A DNA stretch of 64,000 bases, taken from Blastococcus sp. CPCC 205250 (GTDB taxonomy: Bacteria > Actinomycetota > Actinomycetes > Mycobacteriales > Geodermatophilaceae). Made by a program: the position numbers and the translations under genes. The notes below the pieces were generated by a model. It had not been told where the DNA came from. It was given only the letters and a program-made list of their open reading frames with translations, and did not search any database. The stretch covers positions 124,001-188,000 of the forward strand of contig NZ_JABGCG010000002.1 of the NCBI RefSeq assembly GCF_019799925.1. The letters are read 5' to 3'. Shown piece by piece: positions 34,239-42,070 of this stretch (within the stretch, counting starts at the first letter, position 1; every line of letters begins with the position of its first letter).

Positions 34239-35039
34239 ATGCCCGCTCCGGACCGCCTCGACGTGACGCTGCGCCTCGTGCGCAACGCCGGTCGCGCCTC
34301 CCTCGCCGACCTGGCCGGCCGGCTCGGCGTCTCGGAGATGACCGTGCGCCGGGACCTCGACGCCCTGCAGGAGCGCGGGCTGGTGGAACGGGTCCGGGGC
34401 GGGGCCGTGGCCGTCGCCGAGCCGGAGACCGCCGCCGGCTTCGCCGCCCGCGCCGACTGGCAGGCCGGGGTCAAGGACCGGCTGGGCCGGGCCGTGGCCG
34501 ACCTGGTCGAGCCGGGCTCCACCGTGCTGCTCGACGCCGGGACGACGACGGTGCACGTCGCCCGGCACCTCGCCGCCCGTACCGCCGCGGGCGAGGGGCC
34601 GCTCACCGTCGCGACGCTCAGCCTGCCGGTGGCCGCGGCGCTCGCCGACCGGCCCGGCATCCGCCTGCTCGTCGTCGGCGGGGAGTCCCGGCCGGGCGAG
34701 CAGAGCCTGTCCGGCCCCCTCACCGCGGCGGTGCTGCGGACGCTGACGTTCGACCTGTTCGTGATGTCGATCGGCGCCGTGAGCGCCGAGTCGGGCTGGT
34801 CGGAGTTCACCCTCGAGGACGCCGCGGTGAAGCAGGTGGCTCTCGGGCAGGCGCGGTCCTCCCTCGTGGTGGCCGACGCCTCCAAGCTCGGCGTCCGCGC
34901 GTTCGCGGCCGTCGCCCCCCTCGGCGCCGTCGGCCGGCTGGTCACCGACTCCAGCGCCCGGGACCCCCAGCTCTCCCCCGCGGCGCAGGACACCCTCGCC
35001 GCTCTCGACACCGCTGCTGTGGAGGTGGTCTGCGCATGA
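34239..35039 (+). CDS. DeoR-family transcriptional regulator
   Basis: 266 residues: a DeoR winged helix (LADLAGRLGVSEMTVRRDLDALQERGLVERVRGGA) and a C-terminal sugar-phosphate sensing domain with LLDAGTTTVHVA and the GGESRPGEQSLSGP block. DeoR proteins sense phosphorylated sugars or nucleotides and usually repress their neighbours. The ATG at 34239 follows an AT-rich stretch (34195-34225). It is followed by a DUF4406 gene with an ATGA overlap, so the operon is likely its own target. Confidence 0.92.
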   Translation: MPAPDRLDVTLRLVRNAGRASLADLAGRLGVSEMTVRRDLDALQERGLVERVRGGAVAVAEPETAAGFAARADWQAGVKDRLGRAVADLVEPGSTVLLDAGTTTVHVARHLAARTAAGEGPLTVATLSLPVAAALADRPGIRLLVVGGESRPGEQSLSGPLTAAVLRTLTFDLFVMSIGAVSAESGWSEFTLEDAAVKQVALGQARSSLVVADASKLGVRAFAAVAPLGAVGRLVTDSSARDPQLSPAAQDTLAALDTAAVEVVCA

Positions 35040-35419
35040 CCGAGAACCCGACCGGCCCGCTGATGGTCCTGGTGGCCGGGCCCTACCGAGGCGGCACCGG
35101 GGACGACCCGGCGCTGATCGCGGCGAACCACCGCGCCATCCAGGAGGCCTGCCTGGCGCTGTTCCGGGCCGGCCACCTGGCCGTCAACGGCGAGGACCTC
35201 GCCCTGCCGCTGGCCGAGCTGGCCGGGTCGACCCGGGTCGGCGACGCCGCGTTCGACGAGGTGTTCCACCCGATGGGGCGCCGGCTGGTCGCGCGTTGCG
35301 ACGCGGTCCTGCGGCTGCCGGGCACCTCCGCCGGGGCCGACGAGATGGTGGCCCTGGGCCGGGCGCACGGGGCGGCGGTCTACACCAGCGTCGACGAGGT
35401 GCCGGCGGTGACCCGGTGA
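35036..35419 (+). CDS. DUF4406-like / nucleoside 2-deoxyribosyltransferase-fold protein
   Basis: A 127-residue protein with the start LMVLVAGPYRGG, a strand-loop like that of nucleoside deoxyribosyltransferases and DUF4406, and PGTSAGADEMVALGRAHG near the end, matching the GTxxGxxxExG-type pocket. It may handle a nucleoside or a nucleotide sugar. Start ATG overlaps the DeoR stop (ATGA) and the stop overlaps the Nudix start (GTGA). Confidence 0.7.
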   Translation: MTENPTGPLMVLVAGPYRGGTGDDPALIAANHRAIQEACLALFRAGHLAVNGEDLALPLAELAGSTRVGDAAFDEVFHPMGRRLVARCDAVLRLPGTSAGADEMVALGRAHGAAVYTSVDEVPAVTR

Positions 35420-36090
35420 CCGCCGTCGGGGCCGGGGTGCCCGGCGTCGACGTGCCGGACTCCCGCGGCCGGACCGGGCTGCACCTGACCGGCCGCGACC
35501 TGACCGGCAACCCCGACGTCGTCGTCCGCGACGTGGAACTGCTGGCCAGCGGCTGGCACGTGCTCCGGCGGACGACGTTCGACCAGCGGCACCGCGACGG
35601 GCGGTGGACCACCGAGCAGCGGGAGACGTACGACCGGGGCAACGGGGCCACCCTGCTGCTGTACGACACCGCCCGGCGCACGGTGCTGCTCACCCGCCAG
35701 TTCCGGTACCCGGTCTACGTCAACGGCCACCCCGACGGGATGCTCGTCGAGGCGGCGGCCGGCCTGCTCGACGACCAGGACCCGGAGTCGGCCATGCGAC
35801 GGGAGGCCGAGGAGGAGCTCGGCGTCGCCGTCGGCCCGCTCACCCGGGTGTTCGACGTGTGGATGAGCCCGGGCTCGGTCACCGAGCGGCTGCACTTCTT
35901 CGCCGCGCCCTACACGCCGGCCGACCGGGTCTCCGCCGGCGGCGGGGTGGCCGAGGAGGGCGAGGACATCGAGGTGCTCGAGCTCGACGTCGACGATGCG
36001 CTGGAGATGGTGGCCGACGGCCGGATCGCCGACGCCAAGACGATCATGCTGCTGCAGTGGGCGGCGCTCCGCGGGCCCTTCCGCTCCTGA
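35416..36090 (+). CDS. Nudix hydrolase, NudK-like (GDP-mannose pyrophosphatase type)
   Basis: 224 residues. The Nudix box AGLLDDQDPESAMRREAEEELGV has the REUXEE core that binds Mg2+. Upstream residues YDRGNGATLLLYD and LTRQFRYPVYVNG match the NudK/ADP-ribose pyrophosphatase subgroup. It splits nucleoside diphosphate sugars. The GTG start at 35416 comes from the GTGA overlap with the DUF4406 gene; a longer frame from 35296 is a shadow of that gene. Confidence 0.88.
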   Translation: MTAVGAGVPGVDVPDSRGRTGLHLTGRDLTGNPDVVVRDVELLASGWHVLRRTTFDQRHRDGRWTTEQRETYDRGNGATLLLYDTARRTVLLTRQFRYPVYVNGHPDGMLVEAAAGLLDDQDPESAMRREAEEELGVAVGPLTRVFDVWMSPGSVTERLHFFAAPYTPADRVSAGGGVAEEGEDIEVLELDVDDALEMVADGRIADAKTIMLLQWAALRGPFRS

Positions 36091-36100
36091 GGGCCCGCGG
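36069..36100. terminator. Strong hairpin after the Nudix gene
   Basis: Perfect 10-bp arms ccgcgggccc (36069-36078) and gggcccgcgg (36091-36100) flank the stop codon of the Nudix gene. The convergent acetoacetyl-CoA synthetase ends ten bases further on. Confidence 0.6.
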
Positions 36101-36109
36101 GCGCCGGGT

Positions 36110-38134
36110 TCAGCGGGCGCCGCGCTCCCGGGCCAGGGCGACGTAGTGGTCGACCGCGGCCGGGTCGTCGACCGCGCCGACGTTGACCGCCTTCTGCGGG
36201 TCCACGCCCTGGAACAGCCGCTTGAGCGGCACCTCCAGGCGCTTGCCGGTACGGGTGTGCGGCACCGCGGGCACGGCGATCACCTCGTCGGGCACGTGTC
36301 GGGGGCTGGCCTGCGTGCGGATCGCCTCCCGGATGCCGGCGACGAGCTCGTCGGTGAGCTCCGCGCCGGGCGCGAGCTGGACGAACAGCGGCATCCAGTA
36401 GCCCCCGTCGCGCTGCTCGACGCCGAGCACGACGCAGTCCGCGACCTCGGGGATCGGTTCGACGGCGGCGTAGATGTCCGCCGTCCCCATCCGCACGCCG
36501 CCGCGGTTGAGCGTGGAGTCCGACCGGCCGGTGATGACGCAGGTGCCGCGCTCGGTGACCTCCAGCCAGTCGCCGTGCCGCCAGGCTCCCGGCCACGGCT
36601 CGAAGTACGCCTCGCGGTACCGGGTGCCGTCGGGGTCGGCCCAGAAGTACAGCGGCATCGACGGCATCGGCTCGGTGACCACGAGCTCGCCGAGCTCGCC
36701 GACGACCGGACGGCCCTCCTCGTCCCAGGCCTCGGCGGCGACCCCGAGCATCGGCCGCTGCATCTCCCCGGCCACCACGGGCTGGAGGAGGGAGTTCCCG
36801 ATGAAGCCGGTCGCGACGTCGGTGCCACCGGACGCCGAGCTGAGGAACAGATCCCGACCCACGGCGTCGTACACCCACCGGTAGGCGCTCGCCGGGAGCG
36901 GCGACCCCGTGGAGCCGATCGCGCGGACCCGGGAGAGGTCGTGCGTCTCCCCCGGTCGGAGGCCGGCCTTCTCGCAGGCGGTCAGGTAGCCCGCGCTGGT
37001 GCCCAGATAGGTGACGCCGGTGCGCTCGGCGAGGGTGAACTGCGCGTCGATCGAGGGGTACGCCGGCGCGCCGTCGTGCACCACCACGGTCGCGCCGGAC
37101 AGCAGCGCCGAGGTGGCGATGTTCCACATGATCCAGGCGGTCGAGGCGTACCAGTAGAAGCGGTCCCCGGGGCGGACGTCGCCGTGCAGCGCCAACTGCT
37201 TGATCTCCTCGAGGACGACGCCGCCGTGGCCGTGCACGATCCCCTTGGGCAGCCCGGTGGTGCCCGACGAGTAGACGATCCACAGCGGGGCGTCAAAGGG
37301 CAGCGGCTCGAACTGCGGCTCCTGCTCGTCGGCCACGGCGTCGGCCCAGGCCAGCACCTCGCCGGGACCGCCGTCCGGGAGCTCGCCGGGGAAGAGCCGG
37401 GGCACGGCGACGGTGGTCCGCACGCTGGGCAGCGCCGCGCGCAGCTCGGCGACGACGTCCCGCCGGTCGTGCGGGCGGCCGTTGAACCGGTAGCCGTCGA
37501 CGGCGACCAGCACCGTCGGCTCGATCTGCGCGAAGCGGTCCAGGACGCTGCGGGTGCCGAAGTCCGGCGCGCACGACGACCAGACCGCCCCGATCGACGC
37601 GGCGCCGAGGAAGGCGACGACGGCCTCGGGGACGTTGGGCAGGTAGCCGGCGACCCGGTCCCCGCGGCGGACGCCGAGCCGGCGCAGCGTGGCGGCGAAG
37701 GCGCCGACCTGCCGGCGGAGGCCGCTCCAGGAGAGCTCGACCGGCTCCGCCTCGCCGGCGAGCGTCTCCTCCGTGACGGCGATCAGGGCCGGGTGCCGGT
37801 CCGTGGCGTGCCGCAGCGCCTGCTCGGCGTAGTTGACCGTGGTGCCCGGGAACCACTCGGCGCCGGGCATCTCGCGCCGGGCGAGGACCCGGTCGTCGGG
37901 CACGCCCGGGAGCACCCCGCTCCACTGCGCGACCTCGGCCCAGAACTGGTCGAGGTGCTCGACCGACCAGCGCCACAGGCGGTCGTAGTCCACGGGGTCG
38001 CCGAGGTCCACGCCGCGTCGCCGGCGCACCTCGTCGGCGAAGTCGGCCAGCCGGGTGGCACGGACGGAGTCGGGGGTGGGTCGCCAGAGGACGTCGGGGG
38101 CGTCGTCGGGGGCGACCTCGGGAGCGCCGGTCAC
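36110..38134 (-). CDS. Acetoacetate-CoA ligase (acetoacetyl-CoA synthetase)
   Basis: A 674-residue ANL-superfamily ligase close to AacS, which makes acetoacetyl-CoA from acetoacetate, ATP and CoA. It has the acyl-CoA synthetase N-terminal domain (YDRLWRWSVEHLDQFW), the P-loop YSSGTTGLPKGIVHG, the YWYASTAWIMWN block and the C-terminal lysine region (HTRTGKRLEVPLKRLFQG). Full length for the family. The GTG at 38134 is chosen. It feeds ketone-body carbon into the acetyl-CoA pool. A paralogous adenylation domain occurs in the 994-residue synthetase gene at 50.3 kb. Confidence 0.94.
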   Translation of the reverse strand: MTGAPEVAPDDAPDVLWRPTPDSVRATRLADFADEVRRRRGVDLGDPVDYDRLWRWSVEHLDQFWAEVAQWSGVLPGVPDDRVLARREMPGAEWFPGTTVNYAEQALRHATDRHPALIAVTEETLAGEAEPVELSWSGLRRQVGAFAATLRRLGVRRGDRVAGYLPNVPEAVVAFLGAASIGAVWSSCAPDFGTRSVLDRFAQIEPTVLVAVDGYRFNGRPHDRRDVVAELRAALPSVRTTVAVPRLFPGELPDGGPGEVLAWADAVADEQEPQFEPLPFDAPLWIVYSSGTTGLPKGIVHGHGGVVLEEIKQLALHGDVRPGDRFYWYASTAWIMWNIATSALLSGATVVVHDGAPAYPSIDAQFTLAERTGVTYLGTSAGYLTACEKAGLRPGETHDLSRVRAIGSTGSPLPASAYRWVYDAVGRDLFLSSASGGTDVATGFIGNSLLQPVVAGEMQRPMLGVAAEAWDEEGRPVVGELGELVVTEPMPSMPLYFWADPDGTRYREAYFEPWPGAWRHGDWLEVTERGTCVITGRSDSTLNRGGVRMGTADIYAAVEPIPEVADCVVLGVEQRDGGYWMPLFVQLAPGAELTDELVAGIREAIRTQASPRHVPDEVIAVPAVPHTRTGKRLEVPLKRLFQGVDPQKAVNVGAVDDPAAVDHYVALARERGAR

Positions 38135-38311
38135 GACAGCACCCTGCCACTGGAGCCCAGGCGTTTCACGTGGCACAGCGACGCGGTCGAAGGTGACCGG
38201 GCGTGACCGGTCCGTCCCGGCTTCCACCCCATCGGGCGACGCCGTCCGGCTCGCGCCGCGGCGGTATCGCGGCCACGCTTCGTGGCAACGCGATCACGGT
38301 GAGGAGTCGGC

Positions 38312-39178
38312 ATGGGCGAGCGCACCTGCGGGGCCTCCGGGCTCCGCCGTGCCCTCGGCCGGGGACTCGCCGTGGCCGGCCTCGGAGCCGGCCTGTGGCT
38401 GGCCGGCCAGCTGGCGGCGACCGCGTCGGCGGAGGAGGTCCCCGCTCCCGACCTGCTGACCGGGACGGTCGCCGCCGCCACGGACCTCACCGGCACGGTG
38501 GCCGGCGCGCTGCCGGACCTGCCCGTGCCCGAGCTGCTGCCGCCGGCCGCGCGCCCGGTGGTGGACGCCGTGGTGAGCCCGGTCGTGGACGCCGCGGTCG
38601 GCCGCGTGGTGGCGCCCGTGGCCGAGGCCGTGGCGACGCCCGTGCTGGAGCTCCTCGACCGCACCCCGGCCGCGCCGGTCGTCGACACGGTGGTCCGCCC
38701 GGTGCTGGGCGCCCTGCCCGGGGTCGTCGTCGCGCCGTCGGTGACCCCGCCGCCGGCCGCCGGCACGCCGACGGCCGCCCCGGCGGCTCCGCCGGTCGCC
38801 GGACCGGCTCCTGCGGCGACCGCCCCGTCCCCGGTCGACGCCACGGCCGACACCGCGTCCGGCGCCACCGCACCGGGCGCACGCGGCCTCGACCCGGCCA
38901 CCGGCCCGCGGGCCGCCGCGCTCCCCTCCCCCGCCGCCCCCGACGCGGGTCTGCCCGCGACCCCGGTGCGGCCGCTGCTGCCGGCCGGTCCGGCCGCGCT
39001 GCCGCCCGCGGGCTCGGCCCCGTCGTCGGCCACCGGCGGCGCGGGCACCGACCTGCCGCCGGCCGCCCTCCCCTCGACCGGCGCGCCCGCGGACCGCGGC
39101 GCGCCGTCCGGCGCGCCCGTCGACGGCGCCGCGCCGTCCCTCGACACCCCCGAGGACCCCGCCACCGCTCCCGACTGA
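38312..39178 (+). CDS. Secreted Pro/Ala-rich surface protein
   Basis: A 288-residue exported protein: signal peptide with ASA ending near residue 40, then repeated hydrophobic PVVDAVVSPVVDAAVGRVVAP-like blocks (about residues 80-135), and a long Pro/Ala/Thr-rich tail. No membrane anchor at the end. The ATG at 38312 has ggtgaggag seven bases before it. It directly precedes the chaplin-repeat gene on the same strand and may work with it at the cell surface. Family unknown to me. Confidence 0.75.
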   Translation: MGERTCGASGLRRALGRGLAVAGLGAGLWLAGQLAATASAEEVPAPDLLTGTVAAATDLTGTVAGALPDLPVPELLPPAARPVVDAVVSPVVDAAVGRVVAPVAEAVATPVLELLDRTPAAPVVDTVVRPVLGALPGVVVAPSVTPPPAAGTPTAAPAAPPVAGPAPAATAPSPVDATADTASGATAPGARGLDPATGPRAAALPSPAAPDAGLPATPVRPLLPAGPAALPPAGSAPSSATGGAGTDLPPAALPSTGAPADRGAPSGAPVDGAAPSLDTPEDPATAPD

Positions 39179-39268
39179 GTGCGGCGCCGCCGGCCGTGCG
39201 CCGGCCCAGCGCCCATCCCCGCCGTCCCGCCCGGGACCGGGGGCACTCCCTCAGTCAGGAGAACTCTC

Positions 39269-40366
39269 GTGAACACCTCGATCCGTCGCGGCCTGCAGGC
39301 CGCTGTGCTCACCGGGGGCCTGTGGGCCCTCGGGACGGGGGTCGCGTCCGCGGACGACGGCCTCGACGTGACCGTCCCGGTCACCGTGACCGACAACGCG
39401 CTCGCCGTCCTCGGCGAGGTCCCCGCCCCGGGGATCGACCTGCCCGCACTCCGCGCCGACGTCGGCGCAGACCTGGGCGGGCTGTCGGTGTCCGTGCCGG
39501 TGACCGTCGGCGGCAACGGCGTCGGCCTGCTCGGCACGACGGCGACGCAGCAGCCGGCGTCTGCCCCGGCGGCGGAGCCGGCGGACGTGAGCGTCCCGGT
39601 CACCGTCGCCGGCAACGCCGTCGCCGTGCTCGGCGAGGCGACGGCGTCCGGCACCGCGCCGGCCCCGGCCGCGAGCGACGGCGGCCTGCTGGGCGTCTCG
39701 CTGCCGGTCACCGTGTGCGGCAACGGCATCGGCGTGCTGGGGGACGCGGCCGGTCGCTGCACCCCGGGCGCCCCCGCTGCCGACGCCCCGGCCGGGGACG
39801 GCCCGCTCCTGGACGTCGACGTCCCGGTGACCGTGTGCGGTAACGGCGTCGGCGTGCTGGGCGACGGTTCCGGCACCTGCGCGCCGGCTCCCGGCACGGG
39901 CGGACCGGGCACGGGCGGACCGGGCACGGGCGGACCGGGGGTCGGCGTCGACGTCCCCGTCACCGTCTGCGGCACCGGTGTCGGACTGCTCGGCAGCGGC
40001 TCGGGCACCTGCGGCGCGACCGGTCCCGTCCCCCCGGGGACGCCGGGTGAGCCGGGGACGCCGGGCATGCCGGGGACGCCGGGGACGCCGGGGACGCCGG
40101 GCGAGCCGGGCACGTCCGGCCAGCCGGGGCCCCTGCACCCGGCCGCGGCGTGGGGGCCGGTCGCGACGACGGCACCGGCCGCCTGGCCCGGCAGCGCGAC
40201 GGCGGGTGCCGCGACCGGCGACGGCTCGCCGGGCGCCGGTGCGGGCGAGCTCGCCTACACCGGTGTCGACGCCGTCTCCTGGCTCCTCGTGGCGGTCCTC
40301 TGCCTGGTGGCGGGCCTCGGCACGGTGGCCGGGCTCCGGCGGCGGGACGCGGTCGAGCTGGACTGA
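39269..40366 (+). CDS. Multi-chaplin-repeat surface protein with LAxTG sorting signal
   Basis: 365 residues. Signal peptide (first ~30 residues, ending ASA). Then six chaplin-like units, each built on the pattern VPVTVxGNxVxVLG; units 4-6 carry the Cys pair (VCGNG...GxC) of true chaplins, units 1-3 do not. A Gly-Thr-Gly-Pro linker and a collagen-like GTPG/GEPG stretch (about residues 250-285) follow. The end is ELAYTG, a hydrophobic helix and RRRDAVELD: an LAxTG class E sortase signal. Chaplins form amyloid-like coats on aerial cells; this one would be bound to peptidoglycan. The GTG at 39269 has a caggaga site. Confidence 0.9.
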   Translation: MNTSIRRGLQAAVLTGGLWALGTGVASADDGLDVTVPVTVTDNALAVLGEVPAPGIDLPALRADVGADLGGLSVSVPVTVGGNGVGLLGTTATQQPASAPAAEPADVSVPVTVAGNAVAVLGEATASGTAPAPAASDGGLLGVSLPVTVCGNGIGVLGDAAGRCTPGAPAADAPAGDGPLLDVDVPVTVCGNGVGVLGDGSGTCAPAPGTGGPGTGGPGTGGPGVGVDVPVTVCGTGVGLLGSGSGTCGATGPVPPGTPGEPGTPGMPGTPGTPGTPGEPGTSGQPGPLHPAAAWGPVATTAPAAWPGSATAGAATGDGSPGAGAGELAYTGVDAVSWLLVAVLCLVAGLGTVAGLRRRDAVELD

Positions 40367-40376
40367 CCGCACACGC

Positions 40377-40414
40377 ACCGGCGGCCGGGCTCCCCACGGG
40401 GTCCGGCCGCCGGT
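40377..40414. terminator. Long hairpin after the chaplin gene
   Basis: Perfect 12-bp arms accggcggccgg (40377-40388) and ccggccgccggt (40403-40414), with further pairing of cccc and gggg in the loop, lie just downstream of the chaplin stop codon. Confidence 0.75.
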
Positions 40415-40458
40415 CGCGCGCCCGGCGGCCGGGACGCCCCGGCACTAGGTTCGCAGCC

Positions 40459-41181
40459 GTGGCCGACGCGGACCTGCGGTTCTACTTCGACCCGGTGTGC
40501 CCGTTCGCCTGGCTGACCAGCGAGTGGGTCCGGCTCGTCGCCGCGAGCCGGGAGTATCGGGTGGAGTGGCGGTTCATCTCGCTGCGCCTGCTCAACGCCC
40601 ACGTCGACTACGCCGCGCAGTTCCCGCCCGACTACGAGGCCGGCCACACCGACGGGCTGCGCCTGCTGCGCCTGGCGGCGCGGGTCCGCGACGAGCACGG
40701 ACCCGACGCCGTCGACCGGCTGTACCGGGAGCTGGGGCAGCGCGTCTTCGGGGCGCCGGAGTCCGCGCGGACCGCCGCGGGCGCCCGGGGGTCGGCGGAG
40801 TTCGCGGCGCCGGCACTCGCCGCGCTCGACCTCCCGGCGGGGCTGGTCGAGGCCCTGGACGACGAGGGCTGGGACGCGGTGGTGCAGGCCGAGACCGACG
40901 AGGCGCTGCGGCTGACCGGGCGGGACGTCGGGACGCCGATCCTGCACTTCCGCCCACCGGAGGGGACCGCGTTCTTCGGCCCGGTGATCAGCCGCCTGCC
41001 GGACGAGGACGAGGCGGTCGAGCTGTGGGACCACGTGGTGGCGCTGGCCTCCTTCCCGGGGTTCGCCGAGCTGAAGCGGAGCCTGCGCGAGCGGCCGCAG
41101 CTGCCCTCGTTCGGCGTCCGCTCCGGCGAGGTGGGCCTCGAGGAGGACTGGCACGGCGGCAGCCGGCGGCAACGGAGATGA
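40459..41181 (+). CDS. Mycothiol-dependent nitroreductase-like protein (Rv2466c family)
   Basis: A 240-residue DsbA-like thioredoxin-fold protein. It matches Rv2466c of Mycobacterium tuberculosis in FYFDPVCPFAWLTSEWV, DVGTPILHF and AFFGPVISRLPD. Rv2466c uses mycothiol and a CPWC motif; here it is CPFA with Cys14 only, so the resolving Cys is lost. Rv2466c-type proteins reduce nitro compounds and help under oxidative stress. The GTG at 40459 is seven bases after a TAGGTT box (40446-40451), suggesting a leaderless transcript. Confidence 0.88.
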   Translation: MADADLRFYFDPVCPFAWLTSEWVRLVAASREYRVEWRFISLRLLNAHVDYAAQFPPDYEAGHTDGLRLLRLAARVRDEHGPDAVDRLYRELGQRVFGAPESARTAAGARGSAEFAAPALAALDLPAGLVEALDDEGWDAVVQAETDEALRLTGRDVGTPILHFRPPEGTAFFGPVISRLPDEDEAVELWDHVVALASFPGFAELKRSLRERPQLPSFGVRSGEVGLEEDWHGGSRRQRR

Positions 41182-41188
41182 GCGAGCG

Positions 41189-41590
41189 ATGAGCAGCCCG
41201 GACGGGGAGCGCAACGTGCTGGGCGGGCCGCTGGAGCCGTGCGGGACGCAGCCGGTGACCGGCTTCTACCGGGACGGGTGCTGCAGCAGCGGGCCCGACG
41301 ACCTCGGGCGGCACACCGTCTGCACCGTCGTCTCGGCGGAGTTCCTCGCGCTGCAGCAGGAGCTCGGCAACGACCTGAGCACGCCCCGCCCCGAGTACGA
41401 CTTCCCCGGGCTGGTCCCGGGCGACCGGTGGTGCGTGGTGGCGGTGCGCTGGCTGCAGGCCTACCAGGCCGGGGCGGCGGCCGGCGTCGTCCTGGCGGCG
41501 ACCAACGAGCGCGCGCTCGAGGTCGTGCCGCTCGAGGCGCTGCGGCAGCACGCCGTCGACGTGCCCGACGACATCAGCGGCCTGGGCTGA
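41189..41590 (+). CDS. DUF2237 family protein
   Basis: A 133-residue protein of DUF2237, found across bacteria with unknown function. Conserved features are NVLGGPLEPC, TGFYRDGCC, HTVC and the FPGLVPGDRWCVVAVRWLQA block; the Cys residues may bind metal. It begins seven bases after the nitroreductase-like gene and is probably cotranscribed with it. Confidence 0.9.
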   Translation: MSSPDGERNVLGGPLEPCGTQPVTGFYRDGCCSSGPDDLGRHTVCTVVSAEFLALQQELGNDLSTPRPEYDFPGLVPGDRWCVVAVRWLQAYQAGAAAGVVLAATNERALEVVPLEALRQHAVDVPDDISGLG

Positions 41591-41599
41591 ACCGGCGGC

Positions 41600-41830
41600 T
41601 CAGCTCGGCCGGCGCCCGACCAGGCGGTACAGCAGGGGGACGGCGCCGGCCGAGCCGGTGAACAGGATCGCCGTCGCCCAGGCCCACTTCGGTCCGCGCA
41701 CCGCGGCGGCCGGCCGCCGCCGGAGGTCGCGCAGCGCCACGACCTTGGCGACGGAGTCGGCGACCGCGCCCAGGACGACGGCCCCGCGCTGCCGCCCGCT
41801 CAGCTGGTCCCACCTCGGCAGTCCGGCCAT
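41600..41830 (-). CDS. Small PLDc_N-like membrane protein
   Basis: A 76-residue protein with a C-terminal membrane segment: KWAWATAILFTGSAGAVPLLYRLVGRR resembles the PLDc_N domain (a phospholipase D N-terminal helix pair that occurs alone in many actinobacteria). Its partner is unknown. The ATG at 41830 is preferred because further upstream residues are a repeat-derived Gly/Thr/Arg stretch. Convergent with DUF2237. Confidence 0.6.
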   Translation of the reverse strand: MAGLPRWDQLSGRQRGAVVLGAVADSVAKVVALRDLRRRPAAAVRGPKWAWATAILFTGSAGAVPLLYRLVGRRPS

Positions 41831-41859
41831 CGACGTCCCCTCCGCTCGTCCACCGCGCC

Positions 41860-41893
41860 GTCCCGATCGCGTGCCCGTCCCGATCGCGTGCCC
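41860..41893. repeat. 17-bp tandem repeat
   Basis: Two exact copies of gtcccgatcgcgtgccc (41860-41876 and 41877-41893) plus a diverged third copy sit upstream of the small membrane protein gene. No role is obvious. Confidence 0.8.
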
Positions 41894-41996
41894 GACCGGA
41901 TCGCAGCCCCGCGTCCCGGCACGCCCCCACCGTGGCACAGCAGGCCTCCCGGGCGGGGCGTGCACGCCGGGGGTCCCGGATCGGACACCCCGCTAG

Positions 41997-42015
41997 TAAG
42001 GTGAGGCTTGCCTGC
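41997..42015 (+). promoter_or_regulatory. IdeR/DtxR iron box for the FecCD operon
   Basis: taaggtgaggcttgcctgc matches 13 of 19 positions of the DtxR/IdeR consensus, including the whole central AGGCT core. It lies 56 bp before the permease start, so iron-replete cells should shut the operon down. Confidence 0.8.
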
Positions 42016-42070
42016 CTAGAACGGCGTCGTCCACGCCTGCCCTCGTCCGCCCACCGCCCCGGGAGTCGCC

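Noticed and set aside
41860-41893. 17-bp repeats as a replication origin iteron or attachment site
   Set aside because: Only two exact copies, no integrase, no initiator gene or tRNA nearby.
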